Source of the DNA: Lachancea dasiensis
Taxonomy: Eukaryota > Ascomycota > Saccharomycetes > Saccharomycetales > Saccharomycetaceae
DNA length: 64,000 nucleotides
NCBI GenBank assembly: GCA_900074725.1
Contig: LT598456.1
Span: 69,488 to 133,487, forward strand
Direction: 5' to 3'
Shown here: one piece after another, positions 21,156 through 31,050 of the stretch
How the letters are laid out: the number at the start of each line of letters is the position of its first letter
Numbering within the stretch: the stretch's first letter is position 1
The notes under the pieces: model-generated
Database searches by the model: none
What the model saw: the letters and a program-made list of their open reading frames with translations, nothing else
What the model was told of the DNA's origin: nothing
Program-made: the position numbers and the translations under genes

Positions 21156-22649
21156 TCAGTAAACATACCTGTGCTGAACTCTGGCCTTGTCAGTAAGATC
21201 ATCGCTTTTCATAATGGTCTGCGTAGTTTGGAATTCCATACTTTCCTTCTTCTTATTTTCATATATGGCTTTGAACCTGTAAAAAACGAGTAGCAGCATG
21301 GTTATGATCCACATGATTATTGTCACTATAAGACCACCGCGATAGGTGCCCAGCCACCATTGTGGGTATATTATGGCTGCTAGACAATAACCCACAAAAA
21401 AAGCATTTGAGCACAGCGACTTTTTGGTATTTCCTCTGACGTTGCTAGAAATCAAACTCAATAATATAGTCATGATGCAGGTTATGACGGAGGATAACCA
21501 TGAACCAGCAACAACCCACCATCCACTACTTTGTTTAAGTGCTAAAACCATGATTGTACCCGTAAGTGGAACGCATACCAAAAACATTGAAATAAGTGCA
21601 CGTTCCTTGGGAATAAGCTTGACAGCTAAAACGCCTATCCATACAAAAAGAAGTTGAATGGCGCCTGCTGGTGAGCCATATTTCATTGATTGATATTTGT
21701 CATAGCCAAAACTAGCTAAGAGCAGGGACTGGAAGATAATAGGACCACTGGTCACCGTCACGAGAAATCCAAAGGCAAAAGAGCTGTAAAATAACCAGTC
21801 GAAATTTAAACATTCTTTTAGCTGTTCAAACTCGAATTTATTAATTGCACTTCTGTCATTCTCCTCATAGATTCTTTTCAATGCGATCTCTCGCTCTCTT
21901 TCTGTTAAAAACCATGCAACCTTTGGAGATATGGGTAAGAAAAAGTAAAACAAAAGACCAGCTACCAACGAGATAGCGCCACATATCAAAAACATAATTC
22001 TCCAATCCTCAACCTTCCCAGTGTTCGTCCTCCCGATACCATACATGATGAAACATCCAATAATTTGCGCCAGCGCGTTCATGGAAATATAAACAGCTGT
22101 TCTCAAGGGCTGCTCTCTCTTCCTATACCAATACGTGGTTATCAAAATGCAGGCAGGCTGAACGGCAGCTTCAAATATCCCTAGAAATAGTCTTCCGACC
22201 CAAAAACCTTCTTTGGTGCTCGGGGCTGCCAAGCACATACAGCACAGTGACCATATCACGACGCAGACACCTGTCAACGGTGCCCTTGGAATAATTGTCA
22301 TCAAATATGCGAAAACAAAGTTGGCTCCCAATTGCCCTATATAAAAAATGGTTGAACACCAAGAGTAATCGTTCCCAGCCATTTTCAGATCCTCTTTGAG
22401 ACCAAAAACCGCAGTGTATGTCAAAGATTGCTTGTCGAGATACTGAGCAAAAAAAATGAAGCACATTAGAGGTAAAACATGCCGATCGATCTTTCGAAGT
22501 ACTGCTTTTTCTTCTTCGACGGTAAACTCAACCTGATCAACGCAGTCTTCATCTAAAGTTTTCTCGTGGATCACACCGACGGCTATCGATCCAGTTTCTG
22601 CCACATCTACAATTGCTTCCTTGTCGTCCTTTGTCATTTGGTCGGACAT
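21156..22649 (-). CDS. Major facilitator permease of the Dal5 (anion:cation symporter) family
   Basis: 497 residues, the usual size for the fungal allantoate/nicotinate/vitamin permease family, with about 12 membrane segments. The N-terminal signature KAVLRKIDRHVLPLMCFIFF starts near residue 48, followed by YLDKQSLTYTAVFG and SWCSTIFYIGQ. The VGRLFLGIFEAAVQPACI block near 150 and the WRIMFLICG block near 215 also match the family. Substrates of relatives include allantoate, dipeptides, cysteine, nicotinate and biotin. The substrate here cannot be read from sequence. It is divergent from the amidohydrolase across a 0.76-kb promoter region, which suggests joint control. Confidence 0.9.
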   Translation of the reverse strand: MSDQMTKDDKEAIVDVAETGSIAVGVIHEKTLDEDCVDQVEFTVEEEKAVLRKIDRHVLPLMCFIFFAQYLDKQSLTYTAVFGLKEDLKMAGNDYSWCSTIFYIGQLGANFVFAYLMTIIPRAPLTGVCVVIWSLCCMCLAAPSTKEGFWVGRLFLGIFEAAVQPACILITTYWYRKREQPLRTAVYISMNALAQIIGCFIMYGIGRTNTGKVEDWRIMFLICGAISLVAGLLFYFFLPISPKVAWFLTEREREIALKRIYEENDRSAINKFEFEQLKECLNFDWLFYSSFAFGFLVTVTSGPIIFQSLLLASFGYDKYQSMKYGSPAGAIQLLFVWIGVLAVKLIPKERALISMFLVCVPLTGTIMVLALKQSSGWWVVAGSWLSSVITCIMTILLSLISSNVRGNTKKSLCSNAFFVGYCLAAIIYPQWWLGTYRGGLIVTIIMWIITMLLLVFYRFKAIYENKKKESMEFQTTQTIMKSDDLTDKARVQHRYVY

Positions 22650-23411
22650 TAGTCTTGAAGATTAATGTGAGTGATCGGGAGGTTCAGAAGCCAAACAGAG
22701 TTCCTCACCTATCATCAATTCCACGAACCTAATATATAAGTCTGCGATCATGGGAAACTTCGGCCCTGTAAACTGATAGATCTTGGCTGATCGGATGATT
22801 TCCTTTTGCCAGCTGAGATAAATTCTGATACTGTCAAATGGACCTGCTATCGATTACAATTCATTCAGAGGCCGATTTCTGCTATCCATATGATTCTCTG
22901 CCTATACCATCTCGGTTAAAGCGACCATTTTTGGTAAACTTCGGGGGTGTATGATAACAGTAGTGGGCGGGAGTGGGCTACTGTTGATGACGAGCCGAGG
23001 CTGGCTCGGGTGCTCTCCCGACTACCGGCGCTTTCCATCTTCTTCACACATTTATTTTGATAAGGGAATTCATTCGAACCAACCTATTCACAGTCATATG
23101 AAGAGCCTTCGGACTTTTCTAGTCGTTTCTCGCTTTTGTTCGCTTCACACGGATAGTTACGCTTCATTTACAAGGTGGACGTTATTCGTATCGTGATTAG
23201 CTGGTTACTGAATCAGGAAGGTGGATCTTCGATAAGATAGGTAGCTGAGATCTTATCCATCACATACTCGAACAACGAACATCTCCTCTCCAAGTAATCT
23301 TTCAATTACCGCTTGTCGGTACTATGGCCCAGCTTCAACCTTAACTAGTCTCGCGTTATAAGAGCTCATCGAATACCAGTGCCAGTATTTTCAACACCAA
23401 ATCCGCCGGCA
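22650..23411. promoter_or_regulatory. Shared divergent promoter with several GATA sites
   Basis: This 762-bp region drives the permease to the left and the amidohydrolase to the right. It holds GATAAG at 23059-23064 and 23231-23236, CTTATC at 23252-23257, GATAAC at 22953-22958 and GATAAA at 22817-22822. In yeast, paired GATAAG sites are the targets of the nitrogen-control factors Gln3 and Gat1. It also has an inverted repeat CGAGCC-n6-GGCTCG (22991-23008) and CCG-n5-CGG (23018-23028), the shape of a zinc-cluster factor site. Nitrogen-source control is inference. Confidence 0.6.
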
Positions 23412-24791
23412 ATGAGAATCAGTCTCAAGATGGTAGAAGACGCTTCTCACCTGGAAATCGATGTTAATGAGAGGAACTCGAAAAGCTTAGAGGAGTTGGT
23501 CACTCCGTGGGGTGTGCCAAAAGCAGAAAAGTACTGCTTCTATAACACGAACGTCGTTGACGTGCTAAAAGGCTGCGTTGTGCCGAGTGCAAGCGTCTAT
23601 ACGGAAGGCGGAACAATCTGCAAGATTACATGCTCTGCTGATGAAAACAAGCCGGCCGATGGGTACAAGGTAATTGACGGCAGCGGTAAATATTTGATGC
23701 CGGGGCTCTTTGACAACCATGTTCATGTAACCTCGGTTCCCGGGGAGAAAGACCTAGCAAGCACTCTTGACACTGCAAAAACCACGGCCCTGGTGAGGGT
23801 CCGGTACAATTTGGAAGGTTCTCTGAAACGAGGATTCACCACCCTCAGAGACTGTGGTGGTGCGGAAAGTTACATAAAGAGGGCCATCGAAGAAGGAAGT
23901 ATCAAGGGACCACGGCTTATCACCTGTGGGCATGCGATTTCGCAAACCGGCGGCCACGGTGACATGCGCAGAAATGACATACCGGGCGATGCTCTCAACG
24001 ACTGTGCGTGTCATATTAACAACTTGGGCGTCGTTGCCGATGGTGTTCCAGAATGCTACAAAGCCGCTCGCGAAGAGTTTAGACGAGGTGGGGATTTCAT
24101 CAAGATTATGGCAGGCGGAGGCGTGGCGTCTCCCACGGACAAGATCTCCAACGTGCAGTTCTGCAAGGATGAGATAAAAGCCATCGTCAACGTTGCCGAC
24201 ACGTACCACAGCTATGTCACTGCCCATGCGTACACCCCGGAGGCGATCAAAAACTGCATTACTTTGGGGGTGAGGGGGATCGAACATGGGAATCTTATAG
24301 ACGATGAGACTGCCGCGCTCATGGCAGAAAAAGGCTGCTACTTGACGCCTACGCTGGTCACCTATAAAATCCTCGCGTCAGAACAGTTCCGGACTTTCCT
24401 AAAGGAGGAGAACGCCCACAAGAACCTGAGTGTGCTGAGAAGCGGGCTACGCGCGCTCCAGATCGCCAAGAGGCACGGCGTGAAAATCTGCTACGGCTCA
24501 GACCTGCTGGGGTCTCTGAACGGATACCAAACACAAGAGTTTTTCATCAGAAACAAAGTGTTGTCGGCACACGAGATCATCCTATCTGCCACTGTGACGC
24601 CCGCGGAGCTGAACGGGCTGGGCGACACACTGGGCCAGGTGAAGGTCGGATACACAGCGGACCTGCTTCTGATGAACGGCAACCCGCTGGAGGACATCTA
24701 CGTCCTCGATGAGCCCGAGACCAACCTGGTGTCGGTGATGAAGGACGGGTGTGTGTGCGTGGCACGTGACTGTGGTGGTATCTGCACGTGA
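23412..24791 (+). CDS. Metal-dependent amidohydrolase (imidazolonepropionase/prolidase-like)
   Basis: 459 residues from the first in-frame ATG (ATG at 23430 is an alternative). It is a complete amidohydrolase-superfamily barrel with all expected metal ligands: H103 and H105 in NHVHV, K231 in [10 protein letters not shown] (the lysine expected to be carboxylated), H272 in VTAHAY, H292 in GIEHGN and D364 in YGSDLL. The closest known types act on acyl amino acids or Xaa-Pro and other dipeptides; the substrate here is unknown. No signal peptide, so probably cytosolic. The 3' third is GC-rich. The last codons and the TGA stop lie inside CACGTG repeats that continue into the intergenic region, so the tail (about [11 protein letters not shown]) may be a recent addition. 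I know of no close homologue in S. cerevisiae S288C. Confidence 0.88.
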   Translation: MRISLKMVEDASHLEIDVNERNSKSLEELVTPWGVPKAEKYCFYNTNVVDVLKGCVVPSASVYTEGGTICKITCSADENKPADGYKVIDGSGKYLMPGLFDNHVHVTSVPGEKDLASTLDTAKTTALVRVRYNLEGSLKRGFTTLRDCGGAESYIKRAIEEGSIKGPRLITCGHAISQTGGHGDMRRNDIPGDALNDCACHINNLGVVADGVPECYKAAREEFRRGGDFIKIMAGGGVASPTDKISNVQFCKDEIKAIVNVADTYHSYVTAHAYTPEAIKNCITLGVRGIEHGNLIDDETAALMAEKGCYLTPTLVTYKILASEQFRTFLKEENAHKNLSVLRSGLRALQIAKRHGVKICYGSDLLGSLNGYQTQEFFIRNKVLSAHEIILSATVTPAELNGLGDTLGQVKVGYTADLLLMNGNPLEDIYVLDEPETNLVSVMKDGCVCVARDCGGICT

Positions 24792-24950
24792 TGCAGTAGC
24801 ACGTGACTGTGGTGAGTCAAAAGCCGGTGTTGCTTACTACCGGGTCATGGCCACTGCACGTGACTGGTATCACGCCGCATCACGTGCCCGACTACTGCTT
24901 ACTCGAGTTGCTCAAGCCTCCTGCACGTGCGTCGCGCATCACGTGCCCGC
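24762..24950. promoter_or_regulatory. Cluster of seven CACGTG E-boxes
   Basis: CACGTG occurs at 24763, 24785, 24800, 24857, 24881, 24924 and 24940, seven boxes within 183 bp. Two kinds of direct repeat underlie them: GCACGTGACTGTGGTG at 24762-24777 and 24799-24814, and GCATCACGTGCCCG at 24878-24891 and 24937-24950. The first two boxes overlap the end of the amidohydrolase gene. In yeasts CACGTG binds Cbf1, Pho4 and Tye7-like basic helix-loop-helix factors. The cluster probably serves the MPC gene 0.6-0.8 kb downstream. Confidence 0.7.
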
Positions 24951-25534
24951 CGCCCGCGGCGCACTCCGCTCCGCGGCCGGCTCCGCTTTCTGGCCGCACC
25001 GCTTGCTATTCTCTTCCGCCCTCGTTCCGTGTGTCTCGACTACGTATCCAACCACAGCCAAAACTTCTCTCACCAAATTTTTTTTCCTCCTTCGCTCGCC
25101 CTTCACACGGCGCCGGCCGCCTTAGTCATTGTAGAAGGGGCCCGCCAGGGGAGTGTGACCGAGAGGGGCGGAAAGAGGGGCCCCAGCTACCGCGAAACAA
25201 GCCAGAGTGACGAGCGTAGATGAGGCAGGCAGCGCTGTGCGTGTTGTGCGTGTTGTGCGTTGAGGGCTGTCGTAATAAGAGGAGGCAAAAACGGCGGTGT
25301 GGGCAACCCACACAGGCTGGGATTATATATAGGAAATAGGCTGTGTAGCGGAAAGGTGTGGTGAGCTACACTCGTTCTGGTGGTAGTACAACAACAAGCT
25401 GGGCTGTGTGAAGGACTTCATATCAGCACACAAGTAAGGTTAGCATTGACAAGGTTAGTGGGCACAGCTCTGGTGGCGTCCTTTTCTCTTTGGCTTTCGC
25501 ACGGTACAGACATCTCGAGCGGCGTTAGACAGCA
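24792..25534. other. GC-rich intergenic region, MPC promoter
   Basis: 743 bases. The left end carries the E-box cluster. A TATATATA element at 25324-25331 lies about 205 bp before the MPC start. A (GTGTTGTGC)-like short repeat is at about 25230-25260. The small open frames here are Arg/Ser/Pro-rich by composition only. Confidence 0.55.
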
Positions 25535-26138
25535 ATGGCTTCAGCAGCAGGCGGGGCATTCAGACGGTTTCTGAACAGCGAGACCGGGCCCAAGACGGTG
25601 CATTTCTGGGTATGTGATGTGTGGTAGCTGGCGGAAAGGCAGCAGAAGCGAGGAGGACAGAAGAAGAAGCACGTGACAGGCACGTGCCTGTCACGTGTGT
25701 GTGTGCTCTGCTCGCTTCTGCCGCCGGGTCACGTGGCTCGCGTGTTTCTCGTACTAACATTCTCTTTCTCAACAGGCTCCCACCTTCAAATGGGCTCTCG
25801 TGTTTGCCGGGATCAGCGACATCAGCCGGCCCGTGGACAAGCTTTCGGGCACGCAGAACCTGTCGCTGCTCGCGACGGGTGTGATCTGGACCCGGTGGTC
25901 TTTTGTGATCAGGCCCAAGAACATGTTGTTGGCGTCGGTCAACTTCTTCCTGGGGGGTACTGCCGGCTACCAGCTGACCCGTATCATCAACTACAGGAAA
26001 GAACAGGGCGACACGCCGGGCCAGATCATGAGCTACGTGTTGAACGGTCCCAAAGCACCCGAGGATAAGGTCCGCACACTACAGGGCTCCGACGCCGTTG
26101 GCAGCGGCAACTCGATAGGCCAGAGCTCCACCGCGTGA
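25535..26138 (+). CDS. MPC2: Mitochondrial pyruvate carrier subunit (Mpc2/Mpc3 type), one intron
   Basis: Exon 1 is 25535-25609 and exon 2 is 25776-26138, giving 145 residues. Exon 1 encodes MASAAGGAFRRFLNSETGPK followed by TVHFW; exon 2 continues APTFKWALVFAGISDISRP. The junction therefore restores the family block GPKTVHFWAPT-KW exactly. Exon 2 also has GAQ/GTQNLSLLATGVIWTRWSFVI and LLASVNFFLGGTAGYQL, the membrane helices of the carrier. The product forms the pyruvate carrier of the inner mitochondrial membrane with Mpc1. One gene stands for the pair MPC2 (YHR162W) and MPC3 (YGR243W), which I recall as intronless in S. cerevisiae. A search for single open frames would miss exon 1. Convergent with LSC2. 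Confidence 0.93.
25610..25775 (+). other. Spliceosomal intron of the MPC gene
   Basis: 166 bases with 5' site GTATGT (25610-25615), branch site TACTAAC (25752-25758) and 3' site CAG (25773-25775), the strict yeast consensus at all three. The branch-to-acceptor distance is short, with a pyrimidine-rich tract. The intron is phase 0, between codons 25 and 26. It contains four CACGTG boxes and a 28-bp palindrome. Confidence 0.95.
25670..25697. promoter_or_regulatory. Perfect 28-bp palindrome with three E-boxes, inside the intron
   Basis: The half-site CACGTGACAGGCAC (25670-25683) is followed at once by its exact reverse complement (25684-25697). CACGTG therefore falls at 25670, 25681 and 25692, every 11 bp, one helical turn. 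A fourth box is at 25730-25735. As DNA it looks like an intronic enhancer for a basic helix-loop-helix factor; as RNA it would form a strong hairpin between the 5' site and the branch point. Confidence 0.75.
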
Positions 26139-26438
26139 GGGTGGCTGCGGTGTCGGTGTGATTTTGAACTATATTCGCCCTATTATTATTACTACTACTA
26201 TTATTCTTATAATCATTATTGCATATTGTATACTATCATAGTCAATTTGAGATCTGAAGGTGCAGAAAAAAAAAGGTCGTGGCGGCTCGATACGTGGCTC
26301 GATACGTGGCCCGGTTCGCCTGCCGGTACGCCGCGCGCCGTCCGTGCACGTCCTCCGCTTCTGCTTCAAGAATATATATTAAACCTCTCGGACTATAAAT
26401 ATCGCCTATGGACATCCATCCGGTGTCACGCATGCACT
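26139..26438. other. Convergent 3' region, MPC and LSC2
   Basis: 300 bases. An AT-rich part with (TATTATTAC)-like simple sequence (about 26180-26230) probably holds the terminators. To its right is a 12-bp tandem repeat GGCTCGATACGT at 26284-26295 and 26296-26307, in GC-rich sequence. Confidence 0.6.
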
Positions 26439-27689
26439 CTACTGTTGCGTCAATTGCACAACCTTTTCGGCAGCGGGATCCAATTCGTCAAAGGAGTAGA
26501 TCTTCAAGCCGGATTCCTCAATGATACGACGACCTTCCTCCAAGTTGGTACCTTGCAAACGAGCCACAATTGGAACTCTGACGGCCAAGTTCTTGGTCGC
26601 AGCAACCAACCCTTGAGCCACGAAATCACATCTCACAATACCACCGAAAATGTTGACAAAGATGGCATCCACGTTCTCGTTCGACAAGATCAATTTGAAC
26701 GCAGTCTCGATGGTCTCTGGGGTGGCACCACCACCACAGTCCAAGAAGTTGGCAGGATCACCACCGTACAGCTTGATCACGTCCATGGTGGCCATGGCCA
26801 AACCGGCACCATTGACCAAACAGCCAATGTTACCTTGCAACTTGACAAAGTTCAAGTCTGACTTCTTGGCCACCACCTCATCTGGGTCTTCTTGCGACAA
26901 GTCTCTCCACGAGTAAATTTCCTCTTGTCTGAAGGAAGCGTTGTCATCGAAACCAAACTTGGCGTCCATGCACATAACTTTGGTGTTCTGGCCAATAACT
27001 TCGCTCAAGGGGTTGATTTCGATCTGCGACGCATCCTTCTCTTGGAAGATCTTGAAAAGCTTTGTCACAGCATCCGCAGCATCGGCTTCTGCCTCGGCAG
27101 AGAAACCCAAACTCTTAGAGATTTGCTTGGCAACATCTGGGGTCAAACCCTCCGAAGCAGTGACAGTGAACTTCTTGATGGCGTCGGGAGTCTTTTCAGC
27201 AACTTCTTCGATGTTCATACCACCTTCGCTCGAGCAAATGATCATGGCCTTCTTGGAACCTCTGTCCAGCAAGATAGACAAGTAAGCTTCGTGTTTGGCG
27301 TCCACACGCTCAACGACGTAGACGGCGCTGACTGGCTTGCCCTTGGCACCCGACTGCTTGGTGATCAAACGGTTCTTGAGCATTTGCTGTGCGACGTCTT
27401 GGGCCTGTTCTGGAGACTCGACCATGTGGATACCACTCTTCAAACCAGTGTCAAAGTGACCCTTACCACGACCACCCGTGAGGGCTTGAGCCTTTACCAC
27501 CAAGTTTTTGTTTCCGAGATTCTTGGCGACATCGGAGGCCTCCTTTGGCTCGAAGGCAGCATCACCGGCTGGGGTGCCAATGCCGTACTTTCTAAGTAGT
27601 TCTGCAGATCTGAATTCATGGATCGACAAACATCTCTTTTGACCGGCCAATTGTAGACCTTTCTTAAAGGCTAAAGTTCTAGAAAGCAT
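26439..27689 (-). CDS. LSC2: Succinyl-CoA ligase beta subunit
   Basis: 416 residues; yeast Lsc2 (YGR244C) has about 427. With Lsc1 it makes ATP and succinate from succinyl-CoA in the citric acid cycle, in the mitochondrial matrix. The basic N-terminus (MLSRTLAFKKGLQLAGQKR) is a mitochondrial presequence. An ATP-grasp domain starts at LRKYGIGTP and includes the VVKAQALTGGRGKGHF loop. The C-terminal ligase domain shows LVNGAGLAMATMD, FLDCGGGAT and IFVNIFGGIVRCD. Complete, with no anomalies. Codon choice looks biased, as for a highly expressed gene. Confidence 0.98.
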   Translation of the reverse strand: MLSRTLAFKKGLQLAGQKRCLSIHEFRSAELLRKYGIGTPAGDAAFEPKEASDVAKNLGNKNLVVKAQALTGGRGKGHFDTGLKSGIHMVESPEQAQDVAQQMLKNRLITKQSGAKGKPVSAVYVVERVDAKHEAYLSILLDRGSKKAMIICSSEGGMNIEEVAEKTPDAIKKFTVTASEGLTPDVAKQISKSLGFSAEAEADAADAVTKLFKIFQEKDASQIEINPLSEVIGQNTKVMCMDAKFGFDDNASFRQEEIYSWRDLSQEDPDEVVAKKSDLNFVKLQGNIGCLVNGAGLAMATMDVIKLYGGDPANFLDCGGGATPETIETAFKLILSNENVDAIFVNIFGGIVRCDFVAQGLVAATKNLAVRVPIVARLQGTNLEEGRRIIEESGLKIYSFDELDPAAEKVVQLTQQ

Positions 27690-28685
27690 GACTATAAGTA
27701 TGAAACGAGAATAATCAATTCAATTGGCAACCTAATCGTAAAACTTTCAGGCCGAGAAATCCAAGTTTATTCTTGTGGTTCTGATCATTTGAATAAAAAG
27801 GTTTCCACCGAATTATCACTTTTTTTCCGGTACCATAGGAATATATTGTTCTCGATTATTATAGGCTGGATCTAAAAGCCGGGTAAGCCATCAGGAGAAG
27901 CAAGCGGAGTTCCTTCTAATGAGCTAACAGACCCAAGAGATTACCGGCAAACCTCCGTATAGCACAGCTGCCAGGCTCAAATCTATTCGAAGATCATGTT
28001 TAGCAGCTTAATCTAAGTGAGCTGTGTCTGAATATCAGAATAAGTCGCATCTTCCTCGTTATGTACGAGTATGACATTTTATACTCCCCATCCTTCCCTT
28101 CTACGTTCTCCCTCAAATGAGTGTACATACTGAAGCCTTTTTGAGACTTCTTGTTTATTGAACCAGCTTTCTAATTTGAGGTCCCTTGTTTATGCTAGTA
28201 TTCTCTTCATCTCACTGTGTGTCTGTTTTCCTGGAGAACGTAACAGAGAAGAGCAACAACAGCATGGAAGAAGCCAGGTTAATAACTAATCCGTGTTTAA
28301 CCATTCGATAGAAAAGTTTGAAATATGGTTGAGGTATTGTTTAGCAAATTAAGCTTCGTCCACGGTCAGGACACATTAGTACAAAGTGACTCAGAGCGCT
28401 ATCACTATACCCAGCAAATGCCTTCCTTTCCAAATCAGTTCATTGACTTTTAAATATCAAGATATCTTTATTGCGGTGAAATTAGCTGGTTCATCCACCC
28501 CTCTTTTTATAGGCCAGTTACGGTTTGATGTGAAACCGAAGAACTCTGCGTTTCTTAGCCGTTGTTGTTTCTAATTTACAAAGCCTGTGATATAGCTATA
28601 TATATACGTGCTACGCTGTCTATCAGTTTAAATCCCAAAATAGGCGCCTTCCCAAGTAAAGTCACGTCACTTAAACCACAATTTC
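27690..28685. other. Intergenic, LSC2 promoter and SDA1 3' region
   Basis: About 1 kb, AT-rich, with no supportable gene, tRNA or repeat. A small plus-strand open frame near 28386-28574 has nothing to support it. Confidence 0.5.
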
Positions 28686-30869
28686 TTAATGGCCCTTTTT
28701 CTTCTGTTTTGTAATGTGCTGACGCAAGACCTTTTGACGATCACGCAGAGACATCTTCTGTTTGCCCTTAACTGATCTCTTGTGAATCATCATAACATAA
28801 TTTTTCTTCCGCTCTTTCTCACGATTGGTCGTGGATCTCTGCTGATCTCTGTTCTTTTTGCGACTTCCGAATTTTTCTCTGCCTTCTCTCCCTTCCATGA
28901 TACTAGCTAGTCTCTCTTCCTTGGTGCTCTTGCGGTGTTTCAAGGGTCCGACTAGGCGATCTGAGTCAACAGTCTCTTCGTTTCTCACACCCATGAGACG
29001 AGCTACACCTTGTTCAGTTCTCAATTCCTCCAACTTGGCGAAATCTGCGGGCGTCAATACACGCGACGTCGCTAACTCCTTAAACGCCGATTCGGGATCC
29101 AGTGCTTTTTCTTTCTGGGCACCGTCTTCCGACTCGTCCTTCTCCTTGTCCTCACCATCGCTCTCACCCATATCAACGTCATACTCTTTGTCGCTCTCCA
29201 CAGTTACCCATTCACCTTCGTCTTCCTCGTCTTCATCCTCAACGTGGTCCTCGTCAATTTCCCAATTGTCGTCATTGTCTTCGTCCTCAGCTTCGGCATT
29301 TTCATTATCTTTTTGCCATTTCGCTAATAACTCAATCCCGGCAATTCCTTGCACGTTGTTTTCCACGCCGAACTTAGGTCTTTTCGACTCTCCACCTTCG
29401 CGATTAGATTCTTGGATATCCATAGAGGCAACTTTACCACGATCTTTGCGCTTCAACATTTCAGGAGCAGCCTCACGATATAAAGCAATCAGGGACTTGG
29501 CAGCCATACTGACACCCTTTGCTTTAGACCCTTTATACTCGGTCAAATCTTGAAGCAAGGTTTCGTCTATGGCCAATGGAGCACGCGAGCAAATCTCTCT
29601 AATCGTATTTAACCCTGCTGCTGCAACTTCAGATGCCACACCGTCACTCACGAACTCGTCGGCAATTTTGCGCACCAACACCATAATGGTTTCAGGAGGA
29701 ATCAAATCGTGGGATGCTTGGGCCGCTGCTGCCAAAATCTTGGTGACATCTCTTTGCTTAGGTGTGAGGTATTTCAAGAAAAATGAATAAAATCCCAAAA
29801 CCATAAGTTTATGGGTACCTATTAACCTAGACAGCAATTGCATCAAAGCAATTTTTTGGTCTAAATCAAACCTGTTGTTACTCTTGCTGGATAGCTGCTT
29901 AGTGAATAATTTGTCAGCAAATCCTTGAGGATCACGTAGAAGGTGAATTGCACTGAAATTGAGATAGCCTTGAGGTGTTTTGGGACCCGCTTTCTTCTTT
30001 TTGACAGCTTTCAAAGCCGAATCAAGTTTTTTACCACGTTTGCTACTCTTCTTGTTAATTTGCATCTTGTGTCTCAAAGCATCCATGTCGATATCTTCGT
30101 CGTCGGAATTTTCTTCAAAGTTCTCCTCACGTTCTTTATCGGCCCCTAGGAAAAACAATACTCCCGAGTACGCAATTTTCACATCGTCATGCAACGCAGC
30201 CTGTGTCATAATCTCAACGGCCCTCGAGTCGTCCCAGATACCTCTTCTCCATAATTCACGAGTAAGCCTCGCAGCCCACACACCTTGTGAATCTGGTTGA
30301 TCCAAGAGATTGAAGCAGATGGCTTGTGTGGACCTATTGAGTTTCTGATTCTTGGCACCTGTATTGCAACTTTTGAGAAGCGAAATCAAAGTATTGTATA
30401 CTAGCTTCCTGACCTCTTTGGCATGCGAATTTGTACCCAGGGCGTTGCTATGGGAAGAATAAGCAACCAGCAAAGGGAACATGGTTTGAATCAAAGTCTC
30501 CGCGGAAATGACACCTTTGTTTCTCAACATGGTGAGACTGGAAATAATTTTCTCGCGAACTTCAAATGGCAAGGAACGATGATATTCTAGTACGAGTTGC
30601 TTCAATTCATTTGGAAAGTTTGCGGTTTCCTCTGGAAAACATGAGCATACCTGGCTCACAAACCCTACCAGCTCTACAAACTGGGTGGTGTTGGAGTCAT
30701 CCGCACTTTGATTCTCCATCGCGCTGAGCATGAAGATATCTCTGAGGGATTCATAATGCGAATATTGTTGTAAAAATTCTTCGCGGTATGACTGAGGATC
30801 CCTTTTAACTAAATTTTGTAAAAGAATAACATTGGTCGGTAAGATAGCCGCTCTGGATTTTCTTACCAT
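28686..30869 (-). CDS. SDA1: Sda1, 60S ribosome biogenesis factor
   Basis: 727 residues; yeast Sda1 (YGR245C) has about 767. Nuclear/nucleolar protein needed for maturation and export of the large ribosomal subunit and for passing Start. The N-terminal NUC130/3NT-like region (about 60-350) starts around [14 protein letters not shown] long acidic region follows (about 540-610, Glu/Asp runs). The conserved basic SDA1 C-terminus has [20 protein letters not shown] and ends in a Lys-rich tail KQKKKGH. It has a PAC box and RRPE-like element upstream, as expected for ribosome biogenesis genes. Confidence 0.97.
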   Translation of the reverse strand: MVRKSRAAILPTNVILLQNLVKRDPQSYREEFLQQYSHYESLRDIFMLSAMENQSADDSNTTQFVELVGFVSQVCSCFPEETANFPNELKQLVLEYHRSLPFEVREKIISSLTMLRNKGVISAETLIQTMFPLLVAYSSHSNALGTNSHAKEVRKLVYNTLISLLKSCNTGAKNQKLNRSTQAICFNLLDQPDSQGVWAARLTRELWRRGIWDDSRAVEIMTQAALHDDVKIAYSGVLFFLGADKEREENFEENSDDEDIDMDALRHKMQINKKSSKRGKKLDSALKAVKKKKAGPKTPQGYLNFSAIHLLRDPQGFADKLFTKQLSSKSNNRFDLDQKIALMQLLSRLIGTHKLMVLGFYSFFLKYLTPKQRDVTKILAAAAQASHDLIPPETIMVLVRKIADEFVSDGVASEVAAAGLNTIREICSRAPLAIDETLLQDLTEYKGSKAKGVSMAAKSLIALYREAAPEMLKRKDRGKVASMDIQESNREGGESKRPKFGVENNVQGIAGIELLAKWQKDNENAEAEDEDNDDNWEIDEDHVEDEDEEDEGEWVTVESDKEYDVDMGESDGEDKEKDESEDGAQKEKALDPESAFKELATSRVLTPADFAKLEELRTEQGVARLMGVRNEETVDSDRLVGPLKHRKSTKEERLASIMEGREGREKFGSRKKNRDQQRSTTNREKERKKNYVMMIHKRSVKGKQKMSLRDRQKVLRQHITKQKKKGH

Positions 30870-30934
30870 AGTGTATTTGGTACTTGGTCCAAGTTTATCC
30901 TTCCCCAGACAATCTTGATGGGATAAGATGAGAT

Positions 30935-30955
30935 GCGATGAGCTTGGAAAATTTT
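30935..30955. promoter_or_regulatory. PAC box and RRPE-like element of SDA1
   Basis: GCGATGAG (PAC) at 30935-30942 is followed by GAAAATTTT at 30947-30955, 66-86 bp upstream of the SDA1 start. This pair marks the ribosome biogenesis regulon in yeast (bound by Dot6/Tod6 and Stb3). Confidence 0.75.
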
Positions 30956-31050
30956 GAACATCACTAGAAAAAGTGAAATTTTCGTGTGTGGCGATGTGAT
31001 GATTTGTTGGCGACGCTCAATTCAAGAGGATGGGAAGTAAGAGCATGGCA

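Noticed and set aside
26892-27599. 235-codon open frame opposite LSC2, and a similar 231-codon frame opposite SDA1 (28858-29553)
   Set aside because: Both mirror the codon pattern of well-supported genes on the other strand and match no family.
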